Positions 8,928-18,382 are shown, numbered from the stretch's first letter. The stretch: DNA of 64,000 bases from an uncultured Collinsella sp. (GCA_958415625.1 CATYZI010000007.1:10043-74042); one strand, 5' to 3'. Notes: generated by a model not told the origin, from the sequence alone. Made by a program: numbers and translations.

Positions 8928-11372
8928 TTAGGCGTGGTCGCGCCAGCTGAGGACGCGCTGCTTCATGCCCTCTATGTCGAGCACGCCTTCGGCAAAGCCC
9001 TTGCGCACGAGCTCTTCGGGAACAAACTCGTCGTAGCGGTCAAAGTAAGGCACCTCGCCAGGATAGACGAGCTCGATGGGATCGAAGTCTTTCTCGGCCT
9101 CGGCGGCGAGTACCTCAAAGAACGTCTCCTCGTCGGCCTTCATCTTAAACTGCATAAAGTACGGGCGTGACGGGTCGAGTCCGCGAAGGCCCAGCTCAGC
9201 TGCGCATTTGATTTTAAGCATACGCTCGAGCGCCAGAAAGGCGTAGCTTCCCAACCAGGGGAAGAGCGCCCAGGTGTCGCCGCCCAGGTTAATGAGCGGC
9301 CTAGTTCCCGCACCCGAAATCTCAGCCGTATGGCGAGCCTGCGCCAAGCGGGCCCGCGCGTTACCCATAAGATACGGATACGTGGCATGTTCGTTGAGCG
9401 CCTTGCGCATGCGCTCGAGTACGTGTGTATTGATGTCTCCGGGGCAATCGCCAAAGTATGCCGGCACACGGCCCTTGACCTGCGTGGCAAAGACGGTGTG
9501 GCGCTTCCAGTCCACTTCCTCGACAATCCAGCAGTGTCCGGCGATGGCGATGCGCTCACCGGGCGGAGGGGGGTTGACGATCGTGCCCAACTCGGCCGAC
9601 TCGCTGCGAACGGTGAACTCCTCGTTTTCCTGGAACACGGCGTAGAACTTAAAGTTGTTGATGATGCGCTCGCCCGCGAGGCCCACGATGAGCCCATCGC
9701 CCTCGGTGACCTGGATGTGGTCGATCTTGATGAGGTGACGCAGCAGCACGCGATAGTCATCGGCCGAGACGCGATGGAAATAGCTGAGCGTGAGCACGCG
9801 CTGGGCAAGTTCTGCCGGCGTGAGCTCTCCGGTGCTGGCGAGGGTCGACATGGTCTGGTGATAGAGCAGACTGTAGGGGAGTCGATCGAGCTCAGGCGGC
9901 TCGACCCACTTTTCCTCGCGATAGAGTTGTACGAGCGCGATGCCCTGGAGGAGTTTCCAAGGTATCGTTTCAGGCATCATCGTGCGCGGCTCGGGCTCTT
10001 CCTCGCGCATGACAAACCACATCTCGGGCGGAAGATCGCGGCGCCCCGTGCGGCCCATTCGCTGCAAAAAGGAGCTGACGGTAAACGGCGCATCGATCTG
10101 AAACGCACGCTCCAGACGGCCGATATCGATGCCGAGTTCCAGCGTAGAGGTGGTAACGGTCGTCTGTGCCTGTTCCTCGTCGCGCATAAGCTCTTCTGCC
10201 GTCTCACGCAACGATGCCGAAAGATTGCCGTGATGGATGAGGAAACGGTCGGGCTCGTGTCGACTTTCGCAGTAGCTGCGCAGCATGGAGCATACGGCCT
10301 CCGCCTCTTCGCGCGAGTTGGCAAAGACCAGGCACTTGCGGCCGCGGGTGTGTTCGAAGATATAGCCCATGCCGGGGTCGGCGTTGTCTGGTGCTGTGTC
10401 GGTGGGGTTGAGTAATGCCTGTTCGGGTGCTCGGGGAATGTCGACTTCGCCCTCGGGGGCCGAGGAAGCGCGACTGTCCTTGGGGGCAGCCTTGCCCCGT
10501 GCCTGCTCGCGACGTTGGCGGCGTTCCTCCTGTGTGAGTTGTCCGCTATGGCGCATGTCTTGGGTGCTGACGGGCAGTGCCGCGGGTGCCGCTGCCTCAA
10601 TGCGCTCGCATGCAAGCACTTCGGCCTCTTGAGGACCCATGCTCTTGAATCCCCGCTGCTGCGCCTGGGGACCCGAGTTGTAGAAGTGCTCCATGGAGAT
10701 ACGCCACACGCGGCGCGGTTCCTCAAAACGAGGGATAACGCAGTCGCGTCCCGTTCCCTGCGAGAGAAAGGCACCCGTGCGCTCGGGGTCGCCGATGGTA
10801 GCCGAAAGGCCAATGCGGCGGGGTTGTACGCCGGCCATGCGCGACAGGCGCTCAATAAGGCAGAGCGTCTGCCCGCCTCGATCGCCGCGCATAAGCGAAT
10901 GGACCTCGTCGATGACGACGTAGCGCAGATCGCAGAACATGCGCGGAATCGCCATGTGCTTATGGATCAAGAGCGCCTCGAGCGACTCGGGCGTAATCTG
11001 CAAGATACCGCTCGGCTTTTTGATGAGCTTTGCCTTGTGCGACTGCGAAACGTCGCCATGCCAGTGCCAGACGGGGATGTCGGCTTCTTCGCAGAGGTCG
11101 TTGAGGCGGACGAACTGATCGTTGATGAGCGCCTTGAGGGGGCCAATGTAGAGGGCGCCCACGCTTGCGGGCGGGTTCTCCCAAAACTCGGTCAGGATGG
11201 GAAAGAAGGCCGCTTCGGTTTTGCCGGAAGCTGTGGATGCCGTTAGGAGCACATTGTCTTGTGTGTTGAAGATGGCATCTGCTGCCGCAACCTGGATAGA
11301 GCGCAGACTCTCCCAATCGTGGGAGTAGATGAAGTCTTGGATAAACGGGGCGTAGCGGTCAAAGGCGTTCAC
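8928..11372 (-). CDS. Lhr-like DEAD/DEAH-box helicase of a TerB-N/DUF2791 module
   Basis: I start this at the GTG at 11372, which has GAGAGGAGG just upstream, giving 814 residues. Motif I TASTASGKT is at residues 44-52, DEVH at 155-158, and GLSATIGD (motif III) and QRMGRTGRRD (motif VI) follow. An insertion of about 100 charged residues (Arg/Gln/Glu/Pro-rich) separates the two RecA lobes. The C-terminal half resembles Lhr-type helicases. It is the last gene of a three-gene operon with a BREX-type ATPase and a TerB-N protein; Lhr-like helicases (BrxHI) accompany DUF2791 ATPases in some BREX systems. Likely role: a DNA translocase or unwinding motor driven with the ATPase partner. Confidence 0.88.
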   Translation of the reverse strand: MNAFDRYAPFIQDFIYSHDWESLRSIQVAAADAIFNTQDNVLLTASTASGKTEAAFFPILTEFWENPPASVGALYIGPLKALINDQFVRLNDLCEEADIPVWHWHGDVSQSHKAKLIKKPSGILQITPESLEALLIHKHMAIPRMFCDLRYVVIDEVHSLMRGDRGGQTLCLIERLSRMAGVQPRRIGLSATIGDPERTGAFLSQGTGRDCVIPRFEEPRRVWRISMEHFYNSGPQAQQRGFKSMGPQEAEVLACERIEAAAPAALPVSTQDMRHSGQLTQEERRQRREQARGKAAPKDSRASSAPEGEVDIPRAPEQALLNPTDTAPDNADPGMGYIFEHTRGRKCLVFANSREEAEAVCSMLRSYCESRHEPDRFLIHHGNLSASLRETAEELMRDEEQAQTTVTTSTLELGIDIGRLERAFQIDAPFTVSSFLQRMGRTGRRDLPPEMWFVMREEEPEPRTMMPETIPWKLLQGIALVQLYREEKWVEPPELDRLPYSLLYHQTMSTLASTGELTPAELAQRVLTLSYFHRVSADDYRVLLRHLIKIDHIQVTEGDGLIVGLAGERIINNFKFYAVFQENEEFTVRSESAELGTIVNPPPPGERIAIAGHCWIVEEVDWKRHTVFATQVKGRVPAYFGDCPGDINTHVLERMRKALNEHATYPYLMGNARARLAQARHTAEISGAGTRPLINLGGDTWALFPWLGSYAFLALERMLKIKCAAELGLRGLDPSRPYFMQFKMKADEETFFEVLAAEAEKDFDPIELVYPGEVPYFDRYDEFVPEELVRKGFAEGVLDIEGMKQRVLSWRDHA

Positions 11373-11453
11373 GGGGCCTCCTCTCAAAAACGAATCTCTC
11401 AGCGCGGTTGGCAACGGCTTGCTGCATGACTGCCTCAACGTTTTCCCAGATAA

Positions 11454-11490
11454 AACCTGCCAAAATAAACCTGTCCCTTTTTGGCAGGTT
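11454..11490 (-). terminator. Hairpin between ATPase and helicase genes
   Basis: Perfect 12-bp arms AACCTGCCAAAA (11454-11465) and TTTTGGCAGGTT (11479-11490) with a 13-base loop. The hairpin begins within the ATPase stop codon on the minus strand. It could be a partial terminator or an mRNA-processing stem that lowers helicase expression relative to the first two genes. There is no long U tract. Confidence 0.45.
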
Positions 11491-12793
11491 AGATGGTGAA
11501 TTCGGCGAAGTTACGGTCGCCGCCTGCGGTATCGGTGTCACCTGTTGCGGCTGCCGTCGCCAGCGCGTCGCCGCCGACGCTTTGCAGCAGCTCGGCCACG
11601 TTGGCGTCGGGGTTTTGGCATAGGATGTCGAGCAGCTCGATAAAGTCACGAATGACTTCACGCGGCGTCAGATGCGTGTCGGCTCCCACGCGACCGAACT
11701 CGATCTTGAGGAAGTCCACCAAGTCGTTCTCGGTAAGCGTGGGCGTCCAGCCAAAGTAGCCGGCGTGAATTTGCATGAGTTTTTCGATGAGCACCAGCAG
11801 CTCCTCGTAGGTGAGTGGCTGCAGACGGATGATGGGCGCGAGCATGTCCTTAAGGTCCTCGCGCGCAAAGCGACCCTGAGCGAGTCGGCTGCGCAGAGCC
11901 TCGTAGGAGAACACGCCGCGGCGGCGGTCTTCGATGGAGGTTGGCGTGCCGCCCATAATCATGCCCAGGTACTGCGCCTTGCCCTGAAGTGTGTCGTTGT
12001 ACATGGTCAGGATCTTCTCGTAGTTGTACTGGCGCGTGATGGCGTTGGGAATCTTATACAGATTCACGAGTTCGTCGATGAGCACCAGCATGCCCTTGTA
12101 GCCGCTGCAAACCAAAAAACGCGCGATGAGTTTGACGTAGTCGTACCAGTCGTCATCGCTGATGATGGTTGAGGACCCCAGTTCGGCGCGGGCCTCGCTC
12201 TTGGTGCGGTATTCGCCGCGGATCCATTTGGTCACGCGGCTCATGGCTTCTTCGTCGCCCTCGGATACGGCCGTGCGATAGCGGCGGAGCATGCGGGTGA
12301 AGTCGAAGCCGTGGACCATCTCCTCGAGCGGGGCCAGTTGGGCATTGACGACCGACTCGTCGACGTCGGCGCACGAGGCGACCCAGCGATCCAGAATAAG
12401 GTTGAGCGCACCGCCCTCAGGGCGCGTCTTGGTCGATATGTTGCGGATGAGCTCGCGGTAGGTGGCAAGGCCCTGTCCCTGACCGCCCTGCAGGCGGCGC
12501 TCAGGGGAAAGGTCGGCATCAGCGACGACGAATCCCTCGCCCATGGCATGCGTTCGGATGGTCTGAAGCAAGAAGCTCTTGCCGGCGCCGTAGCGACCGA
12601 CTAAGAAGCGGAAGCTCGCGCCGCCATCGGCGATGAGACTCAAATCGGTGAGCAGGGCGCGAATCTCGACCTCGCGACCCACGGTGATATAGGGAAGGCC
12701 GATGCGCGGGACCACGCCGCCCTTGAGCGAGTTAAGGATAACGGCGGCGACGCGTTTGGGTACACGGGGCGCTGCGGATGCGGTATCACTCAT
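11489..12793 (-). CDS. BREX-system-type ATP-binding protein (DUF2791, BrxD-like)
   Basis: A 434-residue P-loop ATPase. The Walker A motif GRYGAGKS is at residues 66-73, and the hydrophobic strand ending in VLIDELVNLYK (237-247) is Walker B. The sequence after Walker B (NYEKILTMYNDTLQ, then LGMIMGGTPTSIED) and the start (ILNSLKGGVVPRIGLPYITVGR) are typical of the DUF2791/BrxD family found in BREX phage-defence loci. The start overlaps the end of the TerB-N gene by 8 bp, so the two are translationally coupled. No BREX methylase (PglX), PglZ phosphatase or BrxC is present. The acidic Thr/Gly-rich tail has no obvious fold. Confidence 0.88.
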   Translation of the reverse strand: MSDTASAAPRVPKRVAAVILNSLKGGVVPRIGLPYITVGREVEIRALLTDLSLIADGGASFRFLVGRYGAGKSFLLQTIRTHAMGEGFVVADADLSPERRLQGGQGQGLATYRELIRNISTKTRPEGGALNLILDRWVASCADVDESVVNAQLAPLEEMVHGFDFTRMLRRYRTAVSEGDEEAMSRVTKWIRGEYRTKSEARAELGSSTIISDDDWYDYVKLIARFLVCSGYKGMLVLIDELVNLYKIPNAITRQYNYEKILTMYNDTLQGKAQYLGMIMGGTPTSIEDRRRGVFSYEALRSRLAQGRFAREDLKDMLAPIIRLQPLTYEELLVLIEKLMQIHAGYFGWTPTLTENDLVDFLKIEFGRVGADTHLTPREVIRDFIELLDILCQNPDANVAELLQSVGGDALATAAATGDTDTAGGDRNFAEFTI

Positions 12794-14546
12794 GGTCTAG
12801 GTATCCTCTCACGTCTGCTTCGTAGTCCTCGATAATCTGCGGCCCTGCCGCGCTAAATTCAATTACGGTGTCGCCCACCAGGTCAAAGAGCGCCTCGTTG
12901 ATGCTGTCGACGAGCATGTCCTCGCTCTGCCCCGATTGCACTACCGCCGATTCCGCCTGTACTGCGTTGTGCTCGAGCAGCGCGCGGAGATAGGCGTCTG
13001 CGGCAGGCGTGAGTTCGTTCGTGGCGTCAGCGGGCGCAACAGCTGCGAACGCGGGCGTCGGCGCGAGAAGCGGTGCCACGACACCAAACTGTTCGGTGGA
13101 TATGGTTGGCTCGTCGGTCTCGTCCTGCCGAATGGGTGCCGCGACCGCCTCGACAATCGCGTCGGCTACGGGCTCGGCTTCCGGTTGCCCTGAGTCCGCT
13201 GCCTCGGCTTCCACAGGTGCGCCGTCCTCGCGCTCTTCGTCGATCAAAAGCGCTTCGCGCGTTTGCGCAGCGGCGCTCCGAATGTGCCCCAGCTGACTCA
13301 GATCGATATCGATCTTGACGGGCTGGTGTACGGCGTCCCACGAAAGCCATGCCACAATCTCGTCATCGATAATTTTGGCCAGATATTTGGGGACCTTTTC
13401 TTCCTTAAGGGGATGGGCGGGGTCCAGCGCCAGGCGCAGGCGTTGGTCGCAGGCGCGCATCATTTCACCGAGCTTGCTGCTCTTTTGCCTACTACCGTGG
13501 ATGCGCATGCATTCCCAAAAGCCGTTTTGGCAACGGTAGATATGGATAGGATCCAGGCGATATTCGCAGTCCTCGTGGCGCTCGGGCGCAAAGAATACGG
13601 CCGAGGCAAACATGGTGTAGGGCATGGCCGTCTCCTCCCCAAATAAACTCGCCACGATGCCGGTCTTTCGGTGCGTGTCATAGTAGCGCGCCATGCGGAC
13701 ATACACGGCGCATGCCGCGTGGCGCAGATCGCGGTGGTGGCTGCGGTCGAGCCGCGAGTTACTTAGGTTGTACGTGGAGAGGGCGTTGATGGCGGCCATG
13801 AGTCGCTCCTCGCGCACCTCATCGGGCGGAAGGGGGAGCGTGGGCTCGGAGGTTTTGCGACGTTTGGGGGTCTGGTCGGACGGTGCCGGTGCCGGTACAA
13901 GGTCTCGTGCCGCGCGCCGCAGCTCGATAAGGGCGTTATCGAACATGACGGTTTTAGAGTCGCGGAGCAGCTTGGGGTTGAGCCCATGGAATACGGCGTA
14001 ATCCTGCAACCACACGCGTGCAAACCGATCAATGCCGGGCTCGAAGGCGCGATAGACATCCCAAAAGGCCTTGATCTTGTTAAAACCGTCGAGCGGGTCA
14101 TCTACGCCAATGCCGCAAATCAGCTCATAGAGATACAGAAAGGCAAAGGACGTAGACGTTTCCTCGACGGTTCCGCGGCGCACTTGGGCACGCCAGGTAA
14201 AGTAGCCGCGCAGCTGCCGGTCGCTCATGGCGTTGTAGGTGGGAAAGTACGACTTAAAGGTGCCGTTGTAGGGACAGTCGTCCTCAAAGTCGGCCATCAG
14301 CAGGCCCTGGCGGTAAAAAAGCTCGGCTTCCGAAAGCCAGCGGCCCGCACCGCCCTTGGGGTCATCCTGCCAGCGCGATATCTCGCGCATTTTACGGTAC
14401 TGGTCGGGGAGGAAATTCTGCATCTGTCGGCCGGTTTTGAGAATCGGCTCGTCTGCGTAGACTTCATGTGAGAAGCGGGCAGACTGATGGGTCCGGGCCT
14501 CGGCCATAATGCGCTCGATGAGCATCTTGATGTCCTGGTCGGCCAC
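12786..14546 (-). CDS. TerB-N domain protein
   Basis: A 586-residue protein with a GTG start behind GAGGAGGAG. Residues about 55-150 match the TerB-N domain: AELFYRQGLLMADFEDDC, then SYFPTYNAMSDRQLRGYF, WRAQVRRG and TSFAFLYLYELICGIGV. The middle is helical and the C-terminal third contains an acidic, Glu/Ala/Pro-rich linker (about 440-545). No zinc or nuclease motif is visible. TerB-type domains have been linked by comparative genomics to DNA-processing and stress-response gene clusters. Here it leads an operon with a DUF2791 ATPase and a helicase. I infer a scaffold or regulatory subunit; enzymatic function is not supported. Confidence 0.82.
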   Translation of the reverse strand: MADQDIKMLIERIMAEARTHQSARFSHEVYADEPILKTGRQMQNFLPDQYRKMREISRWQDDPKGGAGRWLSEAELFYRQGLLMADFEDDCPYNGTFKSYFPTYNAMSDRQLRGYFTWRAQVRRGTVEETSTSFAFLYLYELICGIGVDDPLDGFNKIKAFWDVYRAFEPGIDRFARVWLQDYAVFHGLNPKLLRDSKTVMFDNALIELRRAARDLVPAPAPSDQTPKRRKTSEPTLPLPPDEVREERLMAAINALSTYNLSNSRLDRSHHRDLRHAACAVYVRMARYYDTHRKTGIVASLFGEETAMPYTMFASAVFFAPERHEDCEYRLDPIHIYRCQNGFWECMRIHGSRQKSSKLGEMMRACDQRLRLALDPAHPLKEEKVPKYLAKIIDDEIVAWLSWDAVHQPVKIDIDLSQLGHIRSAAAQTREALLIDEEREDGAPVEAEAADSGQPEAEPVADAIVEAVAAPIRQDETDEPTISTEQFGVVAPLLAPTPAFAAVAPADATNELTPAADAYLRALLEHNAVQAESAVVQSGQSEDMLVDSINEALFDLVGDTVIEFSAAGPQIIEDYEADVRGYLDHE

Positions 14547-14633
14547 CGCTCCTCCTCTCGAACGCAGCTACGGTGACCTCATATCATAGCACAGCATCAA
14601 ACAGGTGTTCGAGATACCGCTGCGTTGATAGAT

Positions 14634-15350
14634 TTAGAACAGGAGGGCGTAGATGACGGCGATGACGACGGAGGGGAGCATATTGGCCGTGCGGAAGGTC
14701 TGAGGACGGATGAGGTTGACGCCGACGCAGAAGATGAGCATGGAGCCTACGAGCGAAAGGCTGTCGAGGGCTGCTGTGGTCATGATGGGGGAGAGCGCGC
14801 CGGCAAACAACGTGATCGTCCCCTGGAACACGGCTACGGGCAGGGCCGAGAAGATGCAGCCGCGTCCGAGCGACGCCGTCATGGTGCAGACGATGATGCA
14901 GTCCAGTGCGCCCTTGAGGGCAAGCGTTGACCAGTCGCCGAGCAGGCCGTCCTGGATCGATCCCACAATTGCCATGGCGCCGATACACACGGTGAGTGAA
15001 GTCGAGACAAAAGCGTTGGTGAACTCGTTATCGCCCTCACTGCCGGTCTTGCGCTTGAGCCATTCGCCAAGGTTCTCGATGGCGGCTTCCAAGTTGACGG
15101 CCTCGCCGATGAGCGAACCGAGCGCAAATGAGACGATGAGCATGGTGGTGCCGGTGGTCGCTAGCGCCTTCCCATCGATAAGGAGCATCTTTTGCATGGT
15201 GCCGCCAAGGCCGATAAACAGGACGCACAGCCCCGATGCTTTCATGAGCGTGTCTTGGATGCGCGGTGTGATGAAGCGGCCGCCCGCTAATCCCAAAAGA
15301 CCGCCCGCAACTAAAAGCACAACGTTGATGATTGTTCCCAAGCCCGGCAT
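14634..15350 (-). CDS. DUF554 family membrane protein (YdfK-like)
   Basis: The ATG at 15350 has AGGAGGG upstream and gives 238 residues; an upstream in-frame extension to 15419 lacks a ribosome binding site. The protein starts MPGLGTIINVVLLVAGGLLG and has about seven hydrophobic segments, including the conserved GGRFITPRIQDTLMKASG and FIGLGGTMQK stretches of DUF554. The family is widespread in anaerobes and has no proven function; a transport role is usually assumed. It lies 87 bp upstream of the TerB-N gene on the same strand, without a clear terminator between them. Confidence 0.85.
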   Translation of the reverse strand: MPGLGTIINVVLLVAGGLLGLAGGRFITPRIQDTLMKASGLCVLFIGLGGTMQKMLLIDGKALATTGTTMLIVSFALGSLIGEAVNLEAAIENLGEWLKRKTGSEGDNEFTNAFVSTSLTVCIGAMAIVGSIQDGLLGDWSTLALKGALDCIIVCTMTASLGRGCIFSALPVAVFQGTITLFAGALSPIMTTAALDSLSLVGSMLIFCVGVNLIRPQTFRTANMLPSVVIAVIYALLF

Positions 15351-15468
15351 GAGCCCTCCTGTATTGATGCCAACGTGGCAATCGTAGCAGAACGAAATGC
15401 GAGGCACATCGCGACTCATCTAATACGTTATATAAGTGGTGTTAGGAATGATGTGCAGCATTTAAGCC

Positions 15469-16899
15469 TCAGGTGGTTGTCGGGACATAGGGATAGTATT
15501 CAAAGCGCAGTGTCATAAGCCGCTGCGGGGATTCAATAGCCGCGGCGATGATATTGGCATCGCGGGCACGATCAAACCCTTCGAGTTCGATCTGATACGA
15601 GACGTCTTGCATAATGTCCAGACGTCGCCAGGCTAGGAGTGTGTCACCATCGAATTCCAAGGTCTTGCCTCCGTCTGGAGCAACGGCGTATAGACGCAGC
15701 TTGGCGGTGGTTGCAGGGTCGACAACCGTGACCTTTTTAATTTCGTTTCGAGTATTCTTGGCGCCCAACAAGGTGAGCAGTGTTGGGGCCACGACCTCGC
15801 CCGATGGCAAAAAGACGACTTCGATGGATTCGGGAAATGCGATGATAGCCGACTTGCGGACGGGCTGATTGGCGGCGGCAACTTCGATGTTCGCAGCGTC
15901 GATGACCTCTGTGTGGTCGAGCGCGGCAAGCACGCAGCAGTTACCTTCATCGATCTCTTGAGGATCAGCAAGCCCCAGACTGTCTGCGAGCTCGGGATCG
16001 TTTGAATCGGTAGCGGGCCCATTCGGTGCTTCGAAAGAAGCTGGGACGCTGTTTGTCGGCGACGGCGTGTCGCCCGCACCTGCTTCTTTGTCCGCGCTCT
16101 CTTCTTGTATGGTTGCGTTGATGGGTTCGTCGTTTGAGGGGAGCGTCTTGGCGTCAAGCGCGGAAGGAAGAATTCCGATGGCTCCGGATCCGTTCCACTC
16201 CATTTCGAGAAGCGCCGGGTCGGCAAGAATGCGTTGCCTGCTTTGCGCGTGGGCATCGATTCCAATAGGGCCTGCCTCTATCCCTCGTGTAAGGCTGAGT
16301 GATCCGGCTGGCTTCTCGAAATGAGCGTCTGTGTCTTTGGTGCTGACGGCGTAGAACAGCAGGGACGCTTCTCCCGCCGCGATGGCATCGGTACCGGCTT
16401 TGGTCAGCCGCAACGATGCCGTGAATGAGAGGGTGGGCTGCGCATCATCTGCATTCGCGGCGGCGCAGCCCAGACATATACCGCCTCCTTTCTCAAAAAA
16501 CGTACCGTCGAAGGCGACCTTCGCTCCGTTCGCCGAGTCATCGACCGAAGCGATGTCGATGCGCAGCTCTAAATTGCATGGATCGCCATCCGCATCGAGC
16601 ACAACCGAGCGCCACGTGCAGACGGCGCACCCCGCCTGGGAGCCGTTTGCCTTGTTCGAACGCTTGATATCCACGACTATCGAGCCGTCCGTATTACGAC
16701 GAAGGCATCCCGAGGTTGAGATTGCGGCTTGTGCGATCGAAAAACGCTTACACGCAATGGCACTCGACGGATTTGGTGCGGAGCTTAGAGCTGCTGGTAA
16801 GGAGTCTGCCATGACGGGAGTCGCCCAAGCGGCGACGGGCGTTCCGGTTGCGAGCGCGCCGCAGAGTGCGACGACGGGCAAAAGGTTCTTTGATGCCAT
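15469..16899 (-). CDS. Exported protein of unknown function, last gene of a surface operon
   Basis: A 476-residue protein with a signal peptide (residues 1-27, cleavage near AWA-TP). The N-terminal third has paired cysteines (GCAVCTW, ICLGCAA) that could form disulfides. The middle (about 250-315) is a Ser/Pro/Asp/Glu-rich linker and the C-terminal part has a predicted beta-rich pattern ending in RFEYYPYVPTTT. No sortase motif, lipobox or transmembrane tail is visible, so it is probably secreted or held by partners. The ATG follows GGAGACC and lies 18 bp after the LAQTG gene. I do not recognise a family. Confidence 0.7.
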   Translation of the reverse strand: MASKNLLPVVALCGALATGTPVAAWATPVMADSLPAALSSAPNPSSAIACKRFSIAQAAISTSGCLRRNTDGSIVVDIKRSNKANGSQAGCAVCTWRSVVLDADGDPCNLELRIDIASVDDSANGAKVAFDGTFFEKGGGICLGCAAANADDAQPTLSFTASLRLTKAGTDAIAAGEASLLFYAVSTKDTDAHFEKPAGSLSLTRGIEAGPIGIDAHAQSRQRILADPALLEMEWNGSGAIGILPSALDAKTLPSNDEPINATIQEESADKEAGAGDTPSPTNSVPASFEAPNGPATDSNDPELADSLGLADPQEIDEGNCCVLAALDHTEVIDAANIEVAAANQPVRKSAIIAFPESIEVVFLPSGEVVAPTLLTLLGAKNTRNEIKKVTVVDPATTAKLRLYAVAPDGGKTLEFDGDTLLAWRRLDIMQDVSYQIELEGFDRARDANIIAAAIESPQRLMTLRFEYYPYVPTTT

Positions 16900-16917
16900 G
16901 GGGTCTCCTTAGCTAAT

Positions 16918-17199
16918 TTAGTGCGGCCTGTCCGTGTTTTGTTTCTGGCTGCGTTTGATGTGCAGACCGAGGCCGGCGGTCCCCGCGCCTGCTGCTGTGG
17001 CGCCTGCTGCCAAGAGCCATCGTCTGTCGCCTGTCTGCGCCAACGGTTCCTCGCGGTCGCCGCGGTCGAGCTCCGAGAGGTCGACCGTCACTTGCGTGGC
17101 GGCCTGCGCCTGTTCTTGCTGGGCAAAGGCCATGGCTGGCCCAAACGCTAGGATGCTGACGGCGGCGGCCAGGGCGACAGCCTTATGCCGTGTGCGCAC
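16918..17199 (-). CDS. Very small LAQTG cell-wall-anchored surface protein
   Basis: The most likely start is the GTG at 17199, giving 93 residues beginning MRTRHKAVALAAAV; an upstream TTG at 17229 is possible. A signal peptide ends near AFA-QQ. About 35 mature residues (VTVDLSELDRGDREE) precede LAQTGD, a hydrophobic helix and a basic tail, the layout of a sortase substrate with an LxxTG variant. Almost the whole protein is anchor, so it may be a wall-attached adaptor for a partner protein. The start lies inside the end of the upstream exported-protein gene, suggesting coupling. No sortase gene occurs in the window. Confidence 0.7.
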   Translation of the reverse strand: MRTRHKAVALAAAVSILAFGPAMAFAQQEQAQAATQVTVDLSELDRGDREEPLAQTGDRRWLLAAGATAAGAGTAGLGLHIKRSQKQNTDRPH

Positions 17200-17782
17200 C
17201 GGGCTCGACCGTCCAGGTGATCGTTGCAACCTGATCGCCTTCGCCGGTTACGCGGAAGATGTCGCGCGTGACGCGGGCGACGTTTCCGCTTGTCTTGAGC
17301 TTAATTTTGTCCTTGCCGCCGGCAATGCCCTGGTAGCCCATGTCGAAGGCTGCATTCTTGGAAAGATCGAGGCCCGTCCCCTGCATTGCGGCGCTGGCGT
17401 TCTGGAGCGCGCCGTCGGGGCCAACCTTAAAGTCGATGGAGTTCTGTGCGGTTCCGGCTTTGGCGTCGGCAGCAATGGTCCAGGTGTTCATGGCGTCGAT
17501 CTTCATGTTGGTGACATGGATGCCGTAGGCCGAATGATTGTCGATGGTGGTCGCGTCTTCTGAGGGGCCCTGAAGCGTGCCGTCGGCCTTGGCGACGAAG
17601 GGAATAACCGTCGGAACTTTGAACTCAACGTTGTCGATCTCGGTCCTGACCATTACTTTCGTGGTTCCAACGCGCCCGGCTGCCATAGCTGGCGTCGGGG
17701 CGGCGCCCATTGCGAGCGCGAGCGCGAGCCCTGCGCCCACGACGAGCGCTCTGGCTCCGTTCATGTTCCTGGTGATGTCCAT
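17183..17782 (-). CDS. Exported WxL-like surface protein
   Basis: A 199-residue protein with ATG behind AAAGGAACGACC. Residues 1-34 form a signal peptide ending AMA-AG. The mature part is rich in Thr, Val, Asp and Gly and has the pattern VPTVIPFVAKADGTLQGPS followed by N/H-rich beta segments. It ends with VATITWTVEP, which recalls the C-terminal motif of WxL-type peptidoglycan-binding proteins, but the resemblance is short. It overlaps the start of the LAQTG gene. It may be the secreted partner displayed by that anchor. Confidence 0.65.
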   Translation of the reverse strand: MDITRNMNGARALVVGAGLALALAMGAAPTPAMAAGRVGTTKVMVRTEIDNVEFKVPTVIPFVAKADGTLQGPSEDATTIDNHSAYGIHVTNMKIDAMNTWTIAADAKAGTAQNSIDFKVGPDGALQNASAAMQGTGLDLSKNAAFDMGYQGIAGGKDKIKLKTSGNVARVTRDIFRVTGEGDQVATITWTVEPGAHTA

Positions 17783-17872
17783 GGTCGTTCCTTTCTATTC
17801 GCCGCGGGCCGTCCCCGCGATGATTGGACGAATGCTGGTGAATTGCGTGCGGTGCCGCGTCGGCCGGAAAAG

Positions 17873-18382
17873 CTAGTTCTCGGCTTGCTCAACCCGCACC
17901 TTGACACGTGTCGGATTGCCGTGGCTGTCGAGGGTCTTGGCATCGAGTGCCTGGATCTCGATGTACGCCTCGCCTTCTTTGATGTCGCCGGCGGGGCACG
18001 TTTCGATTGTCTTGCCGGTCTCGACCACACCGGATTCGTACATGGTCTCGTCGTTTTGGATGACGCGGAATCGCTGGGGAAATTTATTGTCTTGGACGTT
18101 TTGCACGTTGACGCGCAGCTTGCCGTCCTCCTGCAGCTGAGCGACCGGTGCGACCGAAATCGTCATCATGTTGTCGCGGACGATGGCGTCGAGCTCATCT
18201 TGGATTTCCTGACGCGTTTTGCCCTCGGCCGTCGTAACCGAAGCGCCCGCCTCGGGTACGGGCTGCGACTGCCAAGCGTATAGTCCTACGGCGACAAGGG
18301 CACAGACGATGGCCAAACAGGCAAGGATGAGCTTCTTGTGACGACCCAGGCCTGCAAAGTGGGGTGGCTTCTTCGCGCTCAT
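17873..18382 (-). CDS. Single-pass membrane protein of unknown function
   Basis: Starts at the ATG at 18382, which overlaps the stop of the 98-residue gene in ATGA; 169 residues. Residues 1-17 are basic and cytoplasmic, 18-38 are a transmembrane helix (LILACLAIVCALVAVGLYAW), and the remaining about 130 residues are extracellular with a short coiled region followed by a beta-sandwich-like pattern (LRVNVQNVQDNKFPQRFRV). The domain ends in VKVRVEQAEN. I do not recognise a family. Position in the operon suggests it is the membrane base of a surface complex with the two exported proteins and the LAQTG protein. Confidence 0.7.
   Translation of the reverse strand: MSAKKPPHFAGLGRHKKLILACLAIVCALVAVGLYAWQSQPVPEAGASVTTAEGKTRQEIQDELDAIVRDNMMTISVAPVAQLQEDGKLRVNVQNVQDNKFPQRFRVIQNDETMYESGVVETGKTIETCPAGDIKEGEAYIEIQALDAKTLDSHGNPTRVKVRVEQAEN

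Noticed and set aside
9330..11246. Plus-strand frames opposite the helicase
   Set aside because: Shadows of the minus-strand helicase; no support.
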